A DNA stretch of 64,000 nucleotides. Origin: Shewanella sp. MBTL60-112-B2. GTDB taxonomy: Bacteria; Pseudomonadota; Gammaproteobacteria; Enterobacterales; Shewanellaceae. The notes under the pieces were generated by a model. The model saw nothing but the letters and a program-made list of their open reading frames with translations. It did no database searches and had not been told where the DNA came from. Shown piece by piece: positions 57,896 to 64,000 of the stretch (its first letter is position 1; every line of letters begins with the position of its first letter). Made by a program: the position numbers and the translations under genes. The stretch is from positions 62,001-126,000 of the forward strand of contig NZ_BPFA01000011.1 of the NCBI RefSeq assembly GCF_019655055.1, read 5' to 3'.

Positions 57896-57916
57896 ATCTT
57901 TTACATTAAACTGAGG

Positions 57917-58068
57917 TTACAGACGAATACCGCCGTCAATTTCAAATACTCGGCCGTTTACCCAGCCGTTATATCGTCATTTTCAATAATGAAACCTACT
58001 GTAGATGCAATCTCTTCAACTTGGCCTAAACGTCCTCATTGATTGACACCATTTTCTGCATTCGCTGT
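57917..58068 (-). pseudogene. Decayed duplicate of the 3' end of the SDR gene
   Basis: About 150 bases repeat the last codons of the SDR gene at 58073-58215 in direct orientation: both begin with TTACAGACGAATACCGCCGT. The copy has an insertion of about 12 bases (CCCAGCCGTTATATCG against ATAA) and several substitutions that break the reading frame. It can only be a remnant, from a partial tandem duplication or a former paralogue. Confidence 0.85.
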
Positions 58069-58072
58069 AGAT

Positions 58073-58831
58073 TTACAGACGAATACCGCCGTCAATTTCA
58101 AATACACGGCCGTTTACATAATCATTTTCAATAATGAAACGTACTGTAGAAGCAATCTCTTCAGCTTGACCTAAACGTCCAACTGGAACCATTTTCTCTA
58201 AGCGTTCTAACGCTTCAGGCTTCATGGCTGCAGTCATCTCAGTTTCAATCACACCCGGTGCTACCGCAGCACTACGAATATTGTAACGAGCAAGCTCTTT
58301 AGCCCAACCCACGCTCATTGCCGCAACGCCTGCTTTTGATGCTGCGTAATTTGTTTGACCTACGTTACCCGCCTTAGCAAGGCTAGAGATGTTGATAATC
58401 ACGCCTTCTTGCCCAGTCTCAATCATCGCTGCCGCTGCTTCACGGCCACATAGAAATGATCCAGTTAGGTTGACGTTAATCACCGACTGGAATTGGTCAA
58501 ACGACATACGCTCAAATACTTGGCCTTCTTTGGCTTTAAGCAGTAAACCATCGCGTAAAATGCCGGCGTTATTAACCAACACATTTACTTGACCAAAGTC
58601 TTCTTTAATAAATTGGAACGTGGCAAACACATCTTCCTCATCGGTGATATCTACGGCGTAACCTTGAACTTCTGTGGTTGCCCCTATGTTTGCACAGGCT
58701 TTTTCCAACTTCTCTTGGTCAACGTCGATAAGTGCTAACTTAGCGCCTGCAGCCGCTAAATTCTCCGCCATCGCGTAACCTAGTCCGCCTGCACCACCAG
58801 TAATAACAACAACCTTATCTTTTAAATCCAT
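58073..58831 (-). CDS. Short-chain dehydrogenase/reductase (FabG-like) of the valine operon
   Basis: 252 residues. NAD(P) motif VITGGAGGLGYAMA, NNAG (VNNAGILRD) and the catalytic Ser and Tyr-x-x-x-Lys in NISSLAKAGNVGQTNYAASK. It is annotated in related genomes as a 3-ketoacyl-ACP reductase-like protein; here it closes the valine-degradation operon and probably oxidises a hydroxyacyl intermediate. The gene is intact while its duplicated 3' end downstream is not. It lies 11 bases after mmsB. Confidence 0.85.
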   Translation of the reverse strand: MDLKDKVVVITGGAGGLGYAMAENLAAAGAKLALIDVDQEKLEKACANIGATTEVQGYAVDITDEEDVFATFQFIKEDFGQVNVLVNNAGILRDGLLLKAKEGQVFERMSFDQFQSVINVNLTGSFLCGREAAAAMIETGQEGVIINISSLAKAGNVGQTNYAASKAGVAAMSVGWAKELARYNIRSAAVAPGVIETEMTAAMKPEALERLEKMVPVGRLGQAEEIASTVRFIIENDYVNGRVFEIDGGIRL

Positions 58832-58842
58832 TGGAACACCTT

Positions 58843-59754
58843 TTATTTTTTTATCTGTTTTGAATGAGCAAACTGCTCAAAAATACTCGAAAAATCGCGC
58901 TTACCGTTACCTTGCTTAGCATGGTTTACATACAGGCTACGCGCTAATGCGCCCATGGGCGTACTTGAATTTGATAACAGCGCCGCCTCTTGCGAAAGCC
59001 CTAAATCTTTCACCATCAAGTCAACCATAAAGCCGCCTTGATAATCGTTTGATGACGGCACTGACTCCATCACATCTGGACACGGATTATATTTATCTAA
59101 TGTCCAATTGCCACCACTACTGACTTTCATAATATTGGAAAGCACTTTTGGATCTAGGCCATGATCTATCCCCATTTGCAGAGACTCAGATGTGGCAACC
59201 ATTAATACCGACAGCAGCATATTATTACATATTTTAGCGACTTGCCCAGCACCTGGGCCACCAGCATGGAAGATATTCGCCCCCATGGCATTAAGTGCAC
59301 TTTGTGCCTGTTCAAAAGCCTTATCACTGCCGCCACAAATAAAGGTTAATGTACCAGCTGCCGCTCCTGCAGTGCCGCCCGATACTGGCGCATCAATAAA
59401 TTCTAAGCCTTTATCGGCTGCATGCTTTGCGACAAACCGCGCACTGTCGGCGTCAATCGTTGAGCAATCAATTAGCAAGGTGCCCGGTGCAACCACATCA
59501 ATTAAGCCTTTGCTGGTTTCATCAGTGACATACAGGTCGCGCACATGCTTACCGGCAGGCAACATAGTCACCACAATGTCAGCCCCAGCCGCCGCGCCGC
59601 AAGCACTTGTTGCTGTAAGCGCGCCTAGCTCGGCCAGTGACTGCATTGCCGCAGGCACTAAATCAAATACTTTTACGGTAAAACCCGCTTTAATCAGGTT
59701 GACCGCCATCGGTCCGCCCATGTTTCCTAAACCAATAAATGCAACTGTACTCAT
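58843..59754 (-). CDS. mmsB: 3-hydroxyisobutyrate dehydrogenase MmsB
   Basis: 303 residues. The N-terminal FIGLGNMGGPMAVNLIKAG is the NAD-binding signature of beta-hydroxyacid dehydrogenases; DAPVSGGTAGAAAGTLTFICGG gives the substrate loop in reading order, and GAGQVAKICNNMLL contains the catalytic Lys. It oxidises 3-hydroxyisobutyrate to methylmalonate semialdehyde, the substrate of MmsA in the same operon. Confidence 0.93.
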   Translation of the reverse strand: MSTVAFIGLGNMGGPMAVNLIKAGFTVKVFDLVPAAMQSLAELGALTATSACGAAAGADIVVTMLPAGKHVRDLYVTDETSKGLIDVVAPGTLLIDCSTIDADSARFVAKHAADKGLEFIDAPVSGGTAGAAAGTLTFICGGSDKAFEQAQSALNAMGANIFHAGGPGAGQVAKICNNMLLSVLMVATSESLQMGIDHGLDPKVLSNIMKVSSGGNWTLDKYNPCPDVMESVPSSNDYQGGFMVDLMVKDLGLSQEAALLSNSSTPMGALARSLYVNHAKQGNGKRDFSSIFEQFAHSKQIKK

Positions 59755-59874
59755 GCTTCACTCCGGTTCTCGTTGGTGAGTGTTTGAACCCTATTCAGTT
59801 CTATAATCGCGGCCAATACCACTCACCGCAGCTTTTACTTTGGTGGTGAGCTTAAAAGCTCACCAGATAATCAT

Positions 59875-61041
59875 TTAATGCAAATCCTTAAGTGGATGTA
59901 CATCATCAGCCCAAGGCGATTGCATTAGCGATTGCGCAAAGCCTTCAGGAATGGACGCGACATCGCCAAATTGCCACTGAGGGTTGCGGTCTTTGTCGAT
60001 AAGTAAGGCTCGCACGCCCTCGCTAAAGTCCGCTTTAGCGCAGCAGTTAACGCTTAGCCCCAGCTCTAACTTAAAGCACTCAGCTAAGCTCAGATCGCGG
60101 CTCAGCACTTCACTTAATCGTGATTGTAAATGTACCAAGTTCAAGCTAATTGGGCTGCCCGCGAGCATGCTCTTAACCGCTCTCGATAACCAAGGGTTGC
60201 CCTCTAACGTGCTCACATCAATTTGACTCACCTTAGTTAAGATTTCATCGATTGAGCCTGCCATCAGCTCATCGATCAATAACTGGTTTTGCTTAAGTAC
60301 ACTGTTAGCGATTGGCGCTTTATATGCCGCGCTCATAGCGCTTAGCGCATCATCCAACAACTGATGATTGAAAGCTGCGTTATCACCCCATGACAATGTC
60401 GCCAACTTATCCAGCAGCGCCGCCTTGTCATCACTATTTAAGTAGTGATTGCCAATTCCCACATATAAGGCATCGCTGCCATTCATGTTATAGGCAGTCA
60501 TACCTAAAAATAGCCCGCTTTTACCCGGCATACGATTTAAGAAATAACTGCCGCCCACATCAGGATATAAACCGATAGTCACTTCAGGCATGGCGATACG
60601 CGAGCGCTCAGTGACTATCCGGTGGCTGGCACCAATCATTAGGCCTAAACCGCCGCCCATAACAATGCCATCGCCCCAGACCATAACGGGTTTACCGAAG
60701 GTATGTAGTAAATAATCTAACTGGTACTCTTGCTTAAAAAACTCGGTCGCAGCTTCGGTGATCTCACCCGGCGTTGTAATTGATGCCTGATAAATCGCGC
60801 GTACATCACCACCGGCACAAAAGGCTTTTTCACCTGCGCCATCGAGTATAATAGCGGCAATATTGCTATCACTTTGCCAAACAGTTAACTGCTCAGTTAA
60901 TGCCTGCACCATATTAAGGTTTAGAGCATTAAGGGCTTTTTCAATATTCAGTGTCGCGACGCCAACTTGCATCCCTGAATCTGTGGTTAACGTGCTAAAC
61001 AACACTTGTTCACTGCTTGTTTGCATATTTAGCTCACTCAT
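59875..61041 (-). CDS. 3-hydroxyisobutyryl-CoA hydrolase
   Basis: 388 residues from the ATG at 61041, which overlaps the stop of the upstream hydratase gene by one base (TAATG); an in-frame TTG 15 bases earlier is less likely. Crotonase fold with extended C-terminus typical of HIBCH. GAGEKAFCAGGDVRAIY gives the oxyanion-hole loop and PEVTIGLYPDVGGSYFLNR the catalytic Glu. It releases 3-hydroxyisobutyrate from its CoA ester in valine breakdown. Confidence 0.9.
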   Translation of the reverse strand: MSELNMQTSSEQVLFSTLTTDSGMQVGVATLNIEKALNALNLNMVQALTEQLTVWQSDSNIAAIILDGAGEKAFCAGGDVRAIYQASITTPGEITEAATEFFKQEYQLDYLLHTFGKPVMVWGDGIVMGGGLGLMIGASHRIVTERSRIAMPEVTIGLYPDVGGSYFLNRMPGKSGLFLGMTAYNMNGSDALYVGIGNHYLNSDDKAALLDKLATLSWGDNAAFNHQLLDDALSAMSAAYKAPIANSVLKQNQLLIDELMAGSIDEILTKVSQIDVSTLEGNPWLSRAVKSMLAGSPISLNLVHLQSRLSEVLSRDLSLAECFKLELGLSVNCCAKADFSEGVRALLIDKDRNPQWQFGDVASIPEGFAQSLMQSPWADDVHPLKDLH

Positions 61042-61832
61042 TAGCCGTTCTTCCAATTCGCTTTGCGTTTGTTCAAAAAGGCATTAACCCCTTCGGCTTG
61101 ATCTTCTGTATCAAACAGCTCAACAAACAATTGGCGCTCTAATGGCAACGCATCGGCTCTTGGCATGGTGCGACCAGCCTGCACTAATGTTTTACAAGCT
61201 TTAATGCTGCTTGGGCTTTGATTTGCTACTTTTTCGGCCAATGCCATTGCAGTATTAAAGGCATTGCCTTTTACAACAACTTCTTCAACTAGGCCTATCT
61301 TCTCAGCTTTTTCTGCGGTGATGCGCTCGCCGCATAAAATCATACGTTTCGCCCAGCCCTCGCCCACCAACGCAGTTAAGTTTTGCGTGCCGCCAGCACA
61401 AGGCAGCAAGCCCACAGTGGCTTCAGGCAATGCTAGCTGCGCCTGCTCCTCGCAAATGCGTAAATCACACGCAAGTGCTACTTCGAGACCGCCGCCCATG
61501 GCGTAACCATTGATTGCGGCAATCGACACGCCGCGAAAGGCACTTAATGCTTCAAAGGCTTCACCAAAATAACGCGCCATATCGGCTGCATTTTGCTTAT
61601 CGCCATCGGCAAAGAGTTTGAGATCCGCGCCAGCAGAGAAGAACTTATCGCCCTCGCCGGTGATCACCAAAGCGTAAACATCTTTATTTTCATTCAGTGC
61701 TAATACTTTATGTTTTAGCTCTTGTAAGCTGTCGGCCGTCCAGGTATTGGCTGGCGGATTGTTCATGCTGATCACTGCGGTGTGGCCAACAATTTGTTCT
61801 TTCAATAGGCTGTTGTCTGTTGCTAACGTCAT
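61041..61832 (-). CDS. Enoyl-CoA hydratase (crotonase family)
   Basis: 263 residues from the ATG at 61832, which has a perfect AAGGAG five bases upstream; the frame opens 45 bases earlier. Oxyanion loop GEGDKFFSAGADLK and catalytic Glu residues in NGYAMGGGLEVALACDLRI and LPEATVGLLPCAGGT. In the operon it would hydrate methacrylyl-CoA to 3-hydroxyisobutyryl-CoA, the substrate of the next enzyme. Confidence 0.92.
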   Translation of the reverse strand: MTLATDNSLLKEQIVGHTAVISMNNPPANTWTADSLQELKHKVLALNENKDVYALVITGEGDKFFSAGADLKLFADGDKQNAADMARYFGEAFEALSAFRGVSIAAINGYAMGGGLEVALACDLRICEEQAQLALPEATVGLLPCAGGTQNLTALVGEGWAKRMILCGERITAEKAEKIGLVEEVVVKGNAFNTAMALAEKVANQSPSSIKACKTLVQAGRTMPRADALPLERQLFVELFDTEDQAEGVNAFLNKRKANWKNG

Positions 61833-61882
61833 GAAAACTCCTTTTACTAAACTGAAATCAATTGAATCGGATACCAATAGCT

Positions 61883-63040
61883 CTATAAAATCGCGCCAGC
61901 GTTGTCGTCCAATAAGCGGCGAGAGATAATCAATCGCATGATTTCGTTGGTTCCTTCTAAAATTTGGTGTACTCGCACATCGCGTAAATGACGCTCTAGC
62001 GGGTACTCTCGAATGTAGCCATAGCCACCATGAATTTGCAGCGCGGCGTCACACACCTGAAAACCGATATCGGTAGCAAAACGCTTCGCCATGGCGCAAT
62101 AAGCGGTAGCTTCAGGATCTTGTTCATCTAGCTTAAAGGCTGCCAGACGCACTAGTTGGCGTGCAGCAACAAGTTCAGTTGCCATATCAGCAAGCTTAAA
62201 CTGCAGCGCCTGAAAGGCAGCTAAAGGCTTGCCAAATTGTTCGCGCTCATTCATATATTGAGTCGCACGTTCAAGCGCCGCTTGCGCGGTACCGATTGAA
62301 CATGTGGCGATATTGATGCGGCCGCCATCTAGCCCCTTCATGGCAAACGTAAAGCCCTGACCTTCTTCACCTAATAGATAAGCTGCAGGAACACGTACAT
62401 TTTCGAAGGTGATTTGACGCGTAGGCTGAGCATTCCAGCCCATCTTATCTTCCGCTTTACCGTAGATAACGCCTTCGGCATCAGCAGGAACTACAATCGC
62501 CGATATGCCTTTAGGGCCCGCTTCACCAGTACGGCACATAACCACTAATAACTCGGTCGCACCTGCGCCTGATATAAACACTTTAGAGCCTGAGATCACA
62601 TACTCGTCACCTTCGCGCACCGCTTTAGTTTGCAGTGATGCTGCGTCGCTACCTGCACCCGGCTCAGTTAAGCAATAAGATGCCAGTTTTTCACCTGTGG
62701 TGAGTGATTCAGACCACTCCTGGCGCAGTGATTCAGAGCCAAAACTGGTGACCATCCACGTTGCCATATTATGAATGGTTAGCATTGCTGTAGTTGCTGT
62801 GCAGCCCATTGATAGCTGCTCAAAAATAATCGACGAATCTAAACGTGACAGTCCCATACCGCCCTCAGATTCTGGTGAATACAAAGAGCAAAAACCAAGC
62901 TCACCGGCTTTTTGAATCACATCTTTAGGGAAGTGGTGTTCTTCATCCCACTTAGCAGCGAAGGGAGCAAGCTCCTCTCTTGCAAATTGCTGCGCGAGAT
63001 CGGCAAACTGGCGTTGGTCTTCATTGAGGTTAAAATCCAT
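61883..63040 (-). CDS. Acyl-CoA dehydrogenase (probable isobutyryl-CoA dehydrogenase)
   Basis: 385 residues of the acyl-CoA dehydrogenase family with FAD-binding segments YCLTEPGAGSDAASLQT and the C-terminal IHGGYGYIREYPLERHLRD, followed by LEGTNEIMRLIISR carrying the catalytic Glu. Operon position between MmsA and the hydratase points to oxidation of isobutyryl-CoA to methacrylyl-CoA. It begins about 260 bases after the mmsA stop. A small 76-codon frame in this gap (63030-63260) has no ribosome-binding site and was not accepted. Confidence 0.9.
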   Translation of the reverse strand: MDFNLNEDQRQFADLAQQFAREELAPFAAKWDEEHHFPKDVIQKAGELGFCSLYSPESEGGMGLSRLDSSIIFEQLSMGCTATTAMLTIHNMATWMVTSFGSESLRQEWSESLTTGEKLASYCLTEPGAGSDAASLQTKAVREGDEYVISGSKVFISGAGATELLVVMCRTGEAGPKGISAIVVPADAEGVIYGKAEDKMGWNAQPTRQITFENVRVPAAYLLGEEGQGFTFAMKGLDGGRINIATCSIGTAQAALERATQYMNEREQFGKPLAAFQALQFKLADMATELVAARQLVRLAAFKLDEQDPEATAYCAMAKRFATDIGFQVCDAALQIHGGYGYIREYPLERHLRDVRVHQILEGTNEIMRLIISRRLLDDNAGAIL

Positions 63041-63298
63041 CTGAGTGCTCCTGTTGTACTGTCAATTGCCTATTAAATTCACCCGTCGGTGATTCAGGCT
63101 TTGGGTCTTTGCTAACGGCTGCTCTTGCGAGTGGCTTACGTTGCAGACCTCTATTCGTTATTATTGGTTTAGTCGATGTCGCTTGTTCTGTTCTATTAGC
63201 TAATACTCTAGTTAGCGTTATTTCATTTAAGGCTAAAACGAAAATCAGCTTCAGCCCCAAATAAATTTGCCATCGCTAATGGACGGCTGTAGACAGTA

Positions 63299-64000
63299 TT
63301 ACTTAAGCTCAATCGTCATATTTGGTGCCGATGCTACCGCGATATCAGACTCGAACCAGCGTGCGGTAATAGTTTTGGTTTCGGTATAGAATCGCACAGC
63401 TTGCTTACCGTAAGCATGCTGATCGCCATAGAAACTGCCTTTCCAACCGGTAAACGAGAAGAAAGGTAATGGCACAGGAATTGGCACATTAATGCCCACT
63501 TGGCCCACTTCAATCTCATGCTGGTATTTACGCGCTGCCGCGCCACTAGCAGTAAAGATCGAGGTACCGTTGCCGTATGGGCTGTCGTTTACAATCGCAA
63601 TCGCCTCTTCTAAGGTTTCAGCATTCATGCAACAAAGCACAGGACCAAAAATTTCTTCCTTATAAATACTCATATCCGTTGTGACTTTGTCGAACATGGT
63701 TGGGCCAACCCAGTTGCCTGACTCATAACCAGCAACGGTAAAATCAGTGCCATCGAGTAAGCAATCAGCGCCTTCTTCAATGCCTTTCGCAATCAAGCTA
63801 ACAACTCGCTGTTTAGCGGCAGGGCTAATCACCGGGCCATAAGCGGCGTCTTTATCGTCCCAGAGGCCTGGCTTAACATTGGCAATTGCTTCTTTAAGCT
63901 CTGGGATCCACTCTTTAGCCGCGCCAACAAATACCGCAACAGACAATGCCATACAGCGCTGACCCGCCGCGCCTACCGATGCGCCAACCAAGTTATTTAT
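63299..64000 (-). CDS. mmsA: Methylmalonate-semialdehyde dehydrogenase MmsA (5' truncated by window)
   Basis: The C-terminal part of an aldehyde dehydrogenase; the frame is open to base 64000. The catalytic Cys lies in [11 protein letters not shown], typical of MmsA, and the segment [14 protein letters not shown] and the C-terminal [19 protein letters not shown] are family-typical in reading order. It converts methylmalonate semialdehyde to propionyl-CoA and CO2. It heads the visible part of the valine operon; the N-terminal half is outside the window. Confidence 0.93.
   Translation of the reverse strand: MNNLVGASVGAAGQRCMALSVAVFVGAAKEWIPELKEAIANVKPGLWDDKDAAYGPVISPAAKQRVVSLIAKGIEEGADCLLDGTDFTVAGYESGNWVGPTMFDKVTTDMSIYKEEIFGPVLCCMNAETLEEAIAIVNDSPYGNGTSIFTASGAAARKYQHEIEVGQVGINVPIPVPLPFFSFTGWKGSFYGDQHAYGKQAVRFYTETKTITARWFESDIAVASAPNMTIELK

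Noticed and set aside
63030..63260. 76-codon minus-strand frame between mmsA and the acyl-CoA dehydrogenase gene
   Set aside because: No start signal and no family resemblance; it overlaps the dehydrogenase start.

Overview
The window reads as one contiguous stretch of chromosome from a marine gammaproteobacterium, most likely Shewanella. This is inferred from gene content and remembered family resemblance, not from a database search. The main pointers are a complete oleABCD cluster for long-chain polyunsaturated hydrocarbons, an octaheme c-type cytochrome lipoprotein, the PLP-dependent aspartate decarboxylase PanP, a pst operon without pstS but with oversized permeases, a valine-degradation operon of mms type, and an AT-rich base composition. 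No tRNA, rRNA, prophage, intact insertion sequence or CRISPR array was seen, so most of the window looks like core genome.

Layout. 1-7.6 kb: 5'-truncated panP, an octaheme cytochrome, an AraC-type regulator, a small membrane protein, and an overlapping pair made of a BMP/PnrA-type periplasmic binding protein and a membrane GGDEF protein. 7.8-14.3 kb: phosphohexomutase, RluA-type pseudouridine synthase, cytochrome b561, a GST-like protein, an MscS-type channel and a secreted lipocalin-like protein. 14.6-19.5 kb: oleA, then a terminator, then oleB-oleC-oleD, all on the minus strand. 19.7-25.3 kb: a METTL25-like methyltransferase, a predicted lipoprotein with a C-terminal membrane anchor, a DUF1289 protein, yajD and a BCCT transporter. 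25.9-31.6 kb: pstC-pstA-pstB-phoU behind a good Pho box. 31.7-39 kb: an ACT-domain protein, a secreted protein with a cysteine-rich tail, a DUF2797 protein, a DUF4136-like lipoprotein and a large M9 collagenase.

39.4-47.6 kb: a LysE-type exporter, a DUF1415 protein, a viroplasmin-RNase HI fusion, a LETM1-like small protein, an M17 aminopeptidase, an outer-membrane porin followed by arrays of 13-bp repeats, a Rof-like Rho antagonist, a DUF2059 protein and a NupC-type transporter. 48-55.4 kb: a stand-alone RodA paralogue, a VOC-family protein, ybiT, and the divergent pair copA/cueR with a 19-bp-spacer promoter. 55.4-57.8 kb: an S9-type peptidase homologue lacking its catalytic serine and histidine, and a small membrane protein. 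57.9-64 kb: the minus-strand valine-catabolic operon mmsA-acyl-CoA dehydrogenase-enoyl-CoA hydratase-hydroxyisobutyryl-CoA hydrolase-mmsB-SDR, with a decayed duplicate of the last gene's 3' end behind it.

The observations most worth following are the S9 pseudoenzyme, the BMP-binding-protein/GGDEF pair, the lipoprotein that may span the periplasm, the 13-bp repeat arrays, and a dispersed palindromic element present twice. No large, clearly new multigene system is evident; these are smaller leads.
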